DNA from: Acinetobacter oleivorans DR1
GTDB lineage: Bacteria > Pseudomonadota > Gammaproteobacteria > Pseudomonadales > Moraxellaceae
Reading direction: 5' to 3'
NCBI RefSeq assembly: GCF_000196795.1
Contig: NC_014259.1
Span: 1,550,001-1,614,000, forward strand
DNA length: 64,000 nt
Part shown: piece by piece, positions 1 to 6,529 of the stretch
Layout of the letters: every line of letters begins with the position of its first letter
Position numbering within the stretch: position 1 is the first letter of the stretch
The notes under the pieces: model-generated
Seen by the model: only the letters and a program-made list of their open reading frames with translations
Database searches by the model: none
Told to the model about the DNA's origin: nothing
Translations under genes and position numbers: made by a program

Positions 1-1509
1 AATGGGTTGGGTTTCTACAAAATCTTGAATAATGTCTTGAACCATCTCCCAAAAATCGCTTTCTGTACGATCCGTATATTTCAAAGCAGCTAAAGCAATC
101 GGGTAGAGGTTAATTTGAATCCCTAAGGTAATGAAGTAGTTAAATAAGTCTTCATTTTGAGTAAAGATAAGATTGTTTGGCGTGCTGGTATCAATGGTAT
201 AAACCGGAGGTGTAAAACCATTTTGTTCAATGGCTGTCGTACATATTCTTAAGGTATCGTGGTCACGTAAAACAAAGCATTTCAACTTATTATTTTCATA
301 ACACACCATGGTGTTTTGCCCGTGGCATTCAGGCATGATTCCTTTTGCCCAAAGTGTTAAGAATGTTTGAATAAAATGAACACTTAAGTCTTTTAGTAAT
401 GACCATTTGTCACCTTCAACGCCTAAAGTTTCCCAAGGGTCAACATATGTACAGCTTAAAGCTGACATAGTGATTGGGGTGACGTTTTTGTCTCGGCAAA
501 AATCAGGTAAATGTCGGACTTGGCAACCGATTACACCTAAATTTTTTACAATCGGCTCTCGCTTACCCAGTACCCACCAGTGGGTTTCATTGCTCAAAAA
601 GAGGCGATTTTTTAATAAAGAAGTTTCATTAATAACGTCATTTAAAAAATCATAAGCCGTATGTCCATTCATTAAATAACGGCCTGGCATAGAGCGGATT
701 GCACCTAATGTTTTGGCATTGGTCGAGAGTTTTAAATGCAGAGTAGGGTTTGTGTTGTGAATAAGCGTTCTTAAAGAAGAAGTCGGTAAACCAATTGTGG
801 TGACATGATTTAGGTCAATACCTTCATACTTATTTTCATCAAGCTTTAAATAGCGATGTTGAGTCTCTAACAAAGGCAGGGCTAAGTAATCATCTGAAAG
901 CTCAGCCATTTTGTTAGTAATAAGACTTTCCTCAACTTCTGATAACAAAAGCTCTTTGTGAGGAACAGATTCCATATTATTGATCACATCATCTTTCTTA
1001 AAAGCCCACCAATACACCTCAATTTCTTTTTGAGTTGTGAGTGATGCAAGTTCACCTTTTGAGTGAGCGAATGGATGAAATGGACGATCAGCGACCAGTG
1101 ATAGCAACTCGCTTTTGATTAAAGGTGAAGAAAATGAAAGGGCTGACTGTAAAATTTGAGGAATTTTTTCAGCCGTTACTAAGTTATCTAGCCAGTAATT
1201 AATCGCTTTTTGATGGTGTGGTGAAGGCCACCAAGTTGCTTGGGTTAAATAGTTAAAAACTTCAGAAATCGAAATTTTAGTTGTCGTATTGTTTAAGAGG
1301 TTATGAAGCAAAACTTCGGGTTGGGTAACATAGAAAGGATTTACACCATCTACTTTTAAACAGTTGAAATAGAGCTCCAACTCATCATTGAGAGTAATTG
1401 CCAGATAAGGCTTTTTATAGGAAATATGATCTTTAAAATCTCCATAATTCTCCATGTAGAGTGCATCTATCGTTTTTTGTAGTTGTGCTGTGTAAATCCG
1501 ATCTAACAT
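1..1509 (-). CDS. IucA/IucC-family NIS siderophore synthetase (partial, 3' end outside window)
   Basis: The reading frame starts at ATG 1509 with an AGGAA ribosome site upstream and stays open for 503 codons to the window edge, so the C-terminus is missing (the family is usually about 600 residues). The N-terminal half has the IucA/IucC look, with an ECHGQN segment and an RDHDTLRI segment of the ATP/carboxylate-binding core. Family members condense citrate or similar acids with amines or amino acids in NRPS-independent siderophore assembly. It lies 17 bp after the SbnB-like gene on the same strand, so it is probably the third gene of a diaminopropionate-using operon. The exact siderophore cannot be told from this fragment. 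Confidence 0.88.
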   Translation of the reverse strand, partial: MLDRIYTAQLQKTIDALYMENYGDFKDHISYKKPYLAITLNDELELYFNCLKVDGVNPFYVTQPEVLLHNLLNNTTTKISISEVFNYLTQATWWPSPHHQKAINYWLDNLVTAEKIPQILQSALSFSSPLIKSELLSLVADRPFHPFAHSKGELASLTTQKEIEVYWWAFKKDDVINNMESVPHKELLLSEVEESLITNKMAELSDDYLALPLLETQHRYLKLDENKYEGIDLNHVTTIGLPTSSLRTLIHNTNPTLHLKLSTNAKTLGAIRSMPGRYLMNGHTAYDFLNDVINETSLLKNRLFLSNETHWWVLGKREPIVKNLGVIGCQVRHLPDFCRDKNVTPITMSALSCTYVDPWETLGVEGDKWSLLKDLSVHFIQTFLTLWAKGIMPECHGQNTMVCYENNKLKCFVLRDHDTLRICTTAIEQNGFTPPVYTIDTSTPNNLIFTQNEDLFNYFITLGIQINLYPIALAALKYTDRTESDFWEMVQDIIQDFVETQPI

Positions 1510-1526
1510 TTTATTTATTCCTATTC

Positions 1527-2540
1527 TTATAAAAGCGGTAGAACCGTGCCAACATTTTGTTCTTGTGCGGCATTGAAGAACCACTTAGCGCAGACAATGT
1601 CATCAATCGCCATGCCCATTGGGTTGAGCAAAATGATTTCATCTTCGTGTTCGCGGCCGTTTTTATGACCAATAATGATGTCGCCAAGTTCAGCATGTAG
1701 TTTTTCACGGCTGAATAAGCCATCTTCAACCAGCACATTGATGACTTTCTTTTCTCGGTTTGATTGGTCCCAATCATCCACAATTACTTTGTCCACTTTT
1801 AAGAAGACTTCTGGCTCAATGTCCATAATTGAAATGTTTGAAACAAAGCATCCTTTTTTAAGCCACTCAAATGGAATGTAAGGCTTATCTGAGACTGTGC
1901 AGGTAATGAGGACATCAGCTTGCTGAATCGCAGACTTAGGGCTGTCATGAATTTCAATTTCTATATGCGGATATTCCGATAAGAACAACGCTTTGAGTTT
2001 CTCAGCCGCTTCAGGGTTCACATCAAATAAATGGATTTTTTTCACTTGAGCGTATTGTTCAAGTACCGTCTTAATCTGCATTTGCGCAATTGGTCCACAG
2101 CCAATCACGGTAATGTCAGAAAAGTCTTTTTTCGCTAAATACTTAATCGAAACGCCCGTAATTGCAGCAGTTCGCATGGCACTGATTAAGCTGCCTTCCA
2201 TTACTGCAACCGGATAGTTTGTTTCTGAGTCATTTAAAACAATCAGCGCGCTAGCACGTGGAATATTGAATTTTTTAGGGTTATGTTGTCTTGAGCCAAT
2301 CCATTTGATGCCAGCAATCGGGTCATTGCCGCCTAAATAACAAGGCATTGCGATAATACGGTCAGCAATATGGTCTGCACCTTGCCAGCGAAGGTACGGT
2401 TTTAAAGGTTGAACAAACTGTTTATTTGCATGCAGGGTTAAACCTTCAGTAATCGCTTCAATAAATGAATTACTATGATTTGCGCCAAGATTTAATAAAT
2501 CTGATTGACTTAAATAGCGAAGGGTAGCCAAATTGCTCAT
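1527..2540 (-). CDS. SbnB-like dehydrogenase (ornithine cyclodeaminase/mu-crystallin fold)
   Basis: This 337-residue protein has the ornithine cyclodeaminase/mu-crystallin fold with a Rossmann nucleotide motif GCGPIAQ at about residues 147-153. In staphyloferrin B biosynthesis the homologue SbnB oxidatively hydrolyses N-(1-amino-1-carboxy-2-ethyl)glutamate, the SbnA product, to L-2,3-diaminopropionate and 2-oxoglutarate. The assignment rests on fold plus context: an SbnA-like gene lies 21 bp upstream and an IucA/IucC synthetase 17 bp downstream. A true ornithine cyclodeaminase is the alternative, but that pairing with SbnA-like and NIS genes would be unusual. Confidence 0.85.
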   Translation of the reverse strand: MSNLATLRYLSQSDLLNLGANHSNSFIEAITEGLTLHANKQFVQPLKPYLRWQGADHIADRIIAMPCYLGGNDPIAGIKWIGSRQHNPKKFNIPRASALIVLNDSETNYPVAVMEGSLISAMRTAAITGVSIKYLAKKDFSDITVIGCGPIAQMQIKTVLEQYAQVKKIHLFDVNPEAAEKLKALFLSEYPHIEIEIHDSPKSAIQQADVLITCTVSDKPYIPFEWLKKGCFVSNISIMDIEPEVFLKVDKVIVDDWDQSNREKKVINVLVEDGLFSREKLHAELGDIIIGHKNGREHEDEIILLNPMGMAIDDIVCAKWFFNAAQEQNVGTVLPLL

Positions 2541-2561
2541 GAATATTTCCTAAGGAGAAGG

Positions 2562-3566
2562 TTAAACAACATTTTGTAAAGTAAGGTTTTCTTGGCGTCG
2601 TAAGTTTCGATTGAAGTGACGCTTCTTAATCATTTCGAACCATTCATCTTCATAAACCAGATCGAGATAACGATCGCCGCGATCGGGCAACAGCGTTAAG
2701 ACGCACGATCCATCAGGAATGGTTGGAATTAGTTTTTTGATGGCTGAAATTGATGAGCCACTTGAACCGCCAGCAAAGATTCCTTCGTGTTCAAGAAGTT
2801 CTCTGCAACCGAGTGCCGACTCATAGTCATCTACATAAATGACATCATCAATTTCATCAGGGGAGAGTAGAGCTGGGACAGTGCTTGCTCCAATACCGGG
2901 AATTTCGCGTGGACCAGATGTTCCACCGAACAGCACAGAGCCGACAATATCGACAGCGATGACTTTTAATTCTGGGAACTTTTCTTTAAGGCGACGAGAC
3001 ACGCCCATAATCGTGCCGGAGGTACTTGCTCCAATCACGAGGTAATCAATCTTGCGATCAATTTGATTTAGGATTTCTTCTGCTTCACCAAAATAGTGGC
3101 TTTTCCAGTTGTTTGGATTGGCATATTGATTAATCCAGACGGCATTTGGCAGTTGTTGGCAGAGCCGTTTTACAGTGTCAATTCGGGTTTTTAAGTAACC
3201 GCCGTTTTGGTCTTTTTCAGAGACCATTTCGATATTGGCTTTGTAAAGCTTCAGCATTTGTAGGTTTGCTGAGGCAATTTTGGGGTCAATAACGGCAGTA
3301 AATTTTAATCCATATATTTTGCAAGCCATTGCAAGGGCAATCGCTAAGTTTCCTGACGAACTTTCAACAATATGACTATCTTTATGAATTACTCCAGATT
3401 TTAAGCCTTCCTGTAGCATGAATAATGCTGGACGGTCTTTAATACTTCCTCCTGGGTTTAACAATTCCATTTTCGCAATCACTGAGATCGATTGATGCGT
3501 GAATAGCCTTGATAGTTGTAATAGTGGCGTTTTACCTATGCAGTCGAGAATATTTTTATGGATCAT
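2562..3566 (-). CDS. SbnA-like PLP enzyme (cysteine synthase family), diaminopropionate biosynthesis
   Basis: This 334-residue protein belongs to the cysteine synthase/fold-type II PLP family. The likely Schiff-base lysine is Lys43 in GGSIKDRP, the substrate loop is SSGNLA, and a glycine/serine phosphate-binding loop GGSSGSS lies near residue 267. SbnA of staphyloferrin B synthesis condenses O-phosphoserine with glutamate. It is the first gene of the operon and its start at 3566 faces a Fur-box-like region. Housekeeping cysteine synthase is the alternative, but the sbnB-like and iucA-like neighbours favour siderophore precursor supply. Confidence 0.85.
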   Translation of the reverse strand: MIHKNILDCIGKTPLLQLSRLFTHQSISVIAKMELLNPGGSIKDRPALFMLQEGLKSGVIHKDSHIVESSSGNLAIALAMACKIYGLKFTAVIDPKIASANLQMLKLYKANIEMVSEKDQNGGYLKTRIDTVKRLCQQLPNAVWINQYANPNNWKSHYFGEAEEILNQIDRKIDYLVIGASTSGTIMGVSRRLKEKFPELKVIAVDIVGSVLFGGTSGPREIPGIGASTVPALLSPDEIDDVIYVDDYESALGCRELLEHEGIFAGGSSGSSISAIKKLIPTIPDGSCVLTLLPDRGDRYLDLVYEDEWFEMIKKRHFNRNLRRQENLTLQNVV

Positions 3567-3594
3567 GGTAGATCTTCTCAGGTTTTTATGTGAT

Positions 3595-3635
3595 GTGAAT
3601 GATAATGATTATTAATTTAATTATTATTACCATTT
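3595..3635 (-). promoter_or_regulatory. Fur box region upstream of the siderophore operon
   Basis: The stretch GATAATGATTATTAATTTA at 3601-3619 matches about 13 of 19 positions of the Fur consensus, and further NATWAT units continue to about 3632. It lies 30-70 bp before the SbnA-like start codon, where iron-dependent repression by Fur would be expected. Call based on motif and context only. Confidence 0.7.
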
Positions 3636-3916
3636 GTGCCATGATTGTTGCGGTTTGTAACGCAAAATAGGGGGGACTTATAGGATTTTTCACTAATTTT
3701 TTTTGTGTAATTATTTGAATCGTAATATTTATATTTTATAAAGTTAGAATTTAATAAATTTTTTAAATATAACTAGATAGGCAATAAATTACTTTTTAGC
3801 TAAAAAAATTAATCTAATTAAGACGGATGATTGAAATTACTTTGAAGCAATAAAATTTATGACCTGACCCACATAATTTGTGTATCACTATTTTGTAAAG
3901 ATGATAGAGAGGTTTA

Positions 3917-4033
3917 ATGCATAAAAAGAGAGGAATATTTGAGTACTTTCTTAACAAGCTGAGAATGATTAACGAAATTGATGATGTGGCAGTTATTGAT
4001 ATGAAAATGTCTGAAAATGATATGTTTAGATAG
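3917..4033 (+). CDS. Possible 38-residue small protein
   Basis: A short frame starts at ATG 3917, six to seven bases after a GAGAGG ribosome site, and ends in TAG at 4033. The product would be basic at the N-terminus (MHKKRG) and acidic at the C-terminus (EIDD, SENDMF), with no membrane segment. It stands alone between two divergent operons and is followed 88 bp later by a strong intrinsic terminator on the same strand, which supports a transcript here. I do not recognise the product. It could instead be a chance frame inside a small regulatory RNA. Confidence 0.4.
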   Translation: MHKKRGIFEYFLNKLRMINEIDDVAVIDMKMSENDMFR

Positions 4034-4120
4034 ATATGATCATTTCCATAAGCGCTATATTTTCAATGGATCAGTTGAATATAGTAATGCGTGTTTCGCA
4101 TTTTGTCTTATGGGTCTTTC

Positions 4121-4150
4121 AAGCTGTCTTTTTTTATAAAAGACAGCTTT
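4121..4150 (+). terminator. Intrinsic terminator
   Basis: Arms AAGCTGTCTTTT and AAAAGACAGCTT enclose a short loop and run into a T tract on the plus strand. No annotated plus-strand gene ends here except the 38-residue frame at 3917-4033, so the hairpin points to a short rightward transcript. Confidence 0.8.
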
Positions 4151-4178
4151 TTTTATGCTGTTTTGACTCTTAGGTTAC

Positions 4179-5201
4179 TTATGAAGAATATCGTTGTTTG
4201 GCTTGTTCATGAGCCTCAAGATTAATGCATTGAGCTCCCAAGCTTGTGATTTGTACTTGGTCGATTTGAAGTTCATCCCACTTTTGCATTTGCTCAAGCA
4301 GCCAATAAAAGTCTTCTACTTTTGGAAGCGCACTTTCTTTTACTAAATGACGAACAATATCCTGAATCTTAAAATATTTATCGACATGCACTTCTTCTGA
4401 GCAACGAAAACGAACAATTTCAAACTCAACCAATAACTTTAAAATTGGAGCAAAGTCTTGGAACTCACTCAATTCTTGTTGGGCTTTCATAATTGCTGCG
4501 GTAAGCGCGACTAGTGTTTGTGGATGTTGCTCTGCCCATTCTTGTGTTACGGCTAAAACCTTGTCAGCCACAGGAGGAATAATGTTTTGGCTTGAGCAGA
4601 TCATTTTACTTAAACCAAGAAGCTCACCTTGGGTATTCCAAGGTTCACCCACACAAAAACCATCAATCACATGTTTATCGAGTGCTTCGACCATATAAGG
4701 TGGCGGTAATGTTTTGAGCTGAATAGACTGCGCGATTTTTGGATTTGCTAAAGCCAACCATTCTCTTAAACAATAATGATGAATAGAATGCTTAAACACA
4801 TGCGCTAACGAAATGGAGTGACCTTGTTCAAGATGGCTTACCACTTTCTGTGCCGTTATTTGAGCTGTATCATTTTCTTTAATTGCAAGTTGATGAGTAA
4901 GTTTTTGACTTAAGCTAATGAAAGCACGGTTTTCACTTAAAACGAGTGATGTTTGCAGTGGCGTGCCAATTTGATCTGTGCCTATAGCTGCCGCAGGTAA
5001 CATTGCAGATAAGCAGTGCGCTGCATCTAATAACCCAAAAGCCAAACGGTCTCGAAGACTTGCCCATGATGCTTCTTTAACTAAAGTGACGTCTAAACCG
5101 ACTTCTTCAAAGAAACCTCTTTGTTTTGCCCAAAGTAATGCAAGACAATCAAGCAAAGGAATATAGCCGAGTTGTAATTGAGTCTTTTCTAATGTGCTCA
5201 T
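4179..5201 (-). CDS. nasS: NasS-like nitrate-sensing protein (NrtA/CmpA family)
   Basis: This 340-residue protein belongs to the periplasmic nitrate/bicarbonate-binding NrtA/CmpA/NasS family but has no signal peptide (it starts MSTLEKTQLQLGYIPL), which is the mark of the cytoplasmic sensor NasS. Known role: without nitrate, NasS holds the antiterminator NasT; nitrate or nitrite releases NasT. The start codon directly abuts the nasT stop, with an AAGGATG ribosome site inside the end of nasT, so the two are translationally coupled. The divergent nirB leader carries the matching RNA target and terminator. Confidence 0.88.
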   Translation of the reverse strand: MSTLEKTQLQLGYIPLLDCLALLWAKQRGFFEEVGLDVTLVKEASWASLRDRLAFGLLDAAHCLSAMLPAAAIGTDQIGTPLQTSLVLSENRAFISLSQKLTHQLAIKENDTAQITAQKVVSHLEQGHSISLAHVFKHSIHHYCLREWLALANPKIAQSIQLKTLPPPYMVEALDKHVIDGFCVGEPWNTQGELLGLSKMICSSQNIIPPVADKVLAVTQEWAEQHPQTLVALTAAIMKAQQELSEFQDFAPILKLLVEFEIVRFRCSEEVHVDKYFKIQDIVRHLVKESALPKVEDFYWLLEQMQKWDELQIDQVQITSLGAQCINLEAHEQAKQRYSS

Positions 5202-5792
5202 TTATTCATCCTTTAGTTGGTTGCCAAGTAATTTTTGAGCGTCAAGTAAACGCCGTGCCATTTCTCCAATCGTAATTCGGTGACTCATCGCATTTTTTCT
5301 AAGAAGCTGAAATGCAGTTTCTTCAGGTAGTCCATGCAATTGCATTAGTAGAACTTTAGCTTTTTCAACATCCTTACGGTCAGCAAGTTTGGTTTGAGCT
5401 TCTTTTAAATCACCTTCGAGTTTTTTGTGCTTTTTATATTGCTCGATCGAGATTTCTAAAATGGTATGTAAGCGGGCAGGGTCTATGCCATCTACAATAT
5501 AAGCGGTCACGCCTGCATCGATAGCTTGTTTGATGGTGTCTTTATCTGAATTTTTAGTGAACAGGACAGTAGGTAGATCATAGCTACTGACACAGCTTTC
5601 AATAATGTCGCGGTGAGGATGATCCATATCGAGCAAGATTACATCGGCTTGTAAATCTTCAAGACGAAAGATATTCAAGTGATCCAAAGTAAGGCAAGCG
5701 ACCACTTCAAAGTCATTCTCAAGCAGACTGTTTTTTATATAGTCCGCTCGCGCATGATCATCATCAATAAGAGCTATTTTGAGTTTTGGCAT
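5202..5792 (-). CDS. nasT: NasT-like ANTAR antiterminator
   Basis: This 196-residue protein has an N-terminal receiver-like domain (IDDDHARA near residue 10, candidate phosphoacceptor Asp55 in LLDMDHP), a coiled linker at about 115-130, and a C-terminal ANTAR RNA-binding domain at about 130-190 (AKVLLMQLHGLPEETAFQLLRK). ANTAR proteins bind paired stem-loops and stop formation of a downstream terminator. The target is very probably the leader at 6138-6347, which has stem-loops followed by an intrinsic terminator before nirB. It is the first gene of the nasT-nasS pair, divergent from the nas operon. Confidence 0.9.
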   Translation of the reverse strand: MPKLKIALIDDDHARADYIKNSLLENDFEVVACLTLDHLNIFRLEDLQADVILLDMDHPHRDIIESCVSSYDLPTVLFTKNSDKDTIKQAIDAGVTAYIVDGIDPARLHTILEISIEQYKKHKKLEGDLKEAQTKLADRKDVEKAKVLLMQLHGLPEETAFQLLRKNAMSHRITIGEMARRLLDAQKLLGNQLKDE

Positions 5793-5870
5793 AAGTTCAG
5801 AAAATCAGGCTAAGAAAATGCGCCAATTCGACGCGTTTTTTGTTATTGGGTTTTAAGCAAGATTAGTGCC

Positions 5871-5914
5871 ATCCAAAACCACTCAAAAATCAGGATTTAG
5901 TGGTAATTTTGGAT
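5871..5914. repeat. Inverted repeat upstream of the nirB promoter
   Basis: ATCCAAAACCACT (5871-5883) is repeated inverted as AGTGGTAATTTTGGAT (5899-5914) with one 3-base bulge. It lies between the nasT start and the sigma-54 promoter. There is no T tract, so an operator or a DNA/RNA structural element is more likely than a terminator. Function unknown. Confidence 0.55.
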
Positions 5915-5938
5915 GCTAAAGAGTTGGTGTGTTCGATC

Positions 5939-5946
5939 TTGGTGCA
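5939..5946 (+). promoter_or_regulatory. NtrC-type half-site
   Basis: TTGGTGCA, one half of the NtrC consensus TGCACCA-N-TGGTGCA, lies about 190 bp upstream of the predicted nirB transcription start, a distance usual for a sigma-54 enhancer. A weaker TTGGTGT precedes it by 16 bp. The opposite arm is poor, so this is a tentative site. Confidence 0.45.
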
Positions 5947-6110
5947 AAAATACGGTTCATTTTGTGGCAAAGCTTATTTTTATTTAAACCACATAAATGT
6001 GCAGTGATAGAGCAAGCAAAATAAGGTTTGATTCTTTATTTGCCTATTAAAAAATTATATCTATATGAAATTAAATATAAAAGTATTATTGGATTAAATT
6101 TTTTTAAATA

Positions 6111-6127
6111 TTGGCATGTAAAGTGCT
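6111..6127 (+). promoter_or_regulatory. Sigma-54 (-24/-12) promoter of the nir/nas operon
   Basis: TTGGCATGTAAAGTGCT matches 14 of 17 positions of YTGGCACGRNNNTTGCW. The GG (6113-6114) and GC (6125-6126) are at the obligate 12-base spacing. It predicts a start near 6138, immediately before the first hairpin of the leader. A sigma-54 promoter needs an activator such as NtrC. Confidence 0.75.
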
Positions 6128-6137
6128 TACTTAATTA

Positions 6138-6347
6138 CAGGTCGAAGACGACCATGAGTTTTAAAGACGGCCAACGATGTCCGTTCTGATCGAGTTTGTG
6201 AGTGCAAACGCACATACAAAGAAGTTACGTTCAGTCGGAGTGAAGGTCATGTCTTTATTTTTATTGCATAAAAAAGTTACATCTGAATTATTTAATTTTT
6301 CAGTTCCAGCGATGCGAGCCTTCTCTAAGAGGGGGCTCGCTTTTTTT
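6138..6347 (+). ncRNA. ANTAR/NasT-responsive leader RNA of nirB
   Basis: The predicted transcript opens with a hairpin (GGTCG-AAGA-CGACC, 6140-6153). Next comes a stem around GACGGCCAACGATGTCCGTT with an AACGAT hexaloop that has A at position 1 and G at position 4, as in ANTAR targets, then further stem-loops around 6195-6250, and finally an intrinsic terminator at 6314-6347. Known ANTAR leaders use two such hexaloop hairpins to suppress the terminator. The nasT gene is adjacent and divergent. The exact second hexaloop hairpin could not be fixed by eye. Confidence 0.72.
6314..6347 (+). terminator. Leader terminator before nirB
   Basis: GCGAGCC pairs with GGCTCGC around a small loop and runs into seven T residues (6341-6347). 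It lies about 180 bp before the nirB start codon, inside the leader, so it is a regulatory terminator rather than the end of a gene. Confidence 0.88.
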
Positions 6348-6529
6348 ATTTCTTTTTTTGATTTTGCTGTGCATTGGGTGTCATCAACGAGTGAAAAAAA
6401 TTGGTTTCAAGCAGCTACATGCCATGTGAGCTTGATACGTTTCTCGATAGAGCACAAAGCAAAAGAACAATGTCTATTTGAGAACGGAATAACGCAGCTT
6501 AAAAGCAACGTGATTTGAGGAGAAGCACT

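Noticed and set aside
6177..6518. 113-codon plus-strand frame ahead of nirB
   Set aside because: It lies in the nirB leader, crosses the intrinsic terminator and its product has no family features; the region is better explained as regulatory RNA.
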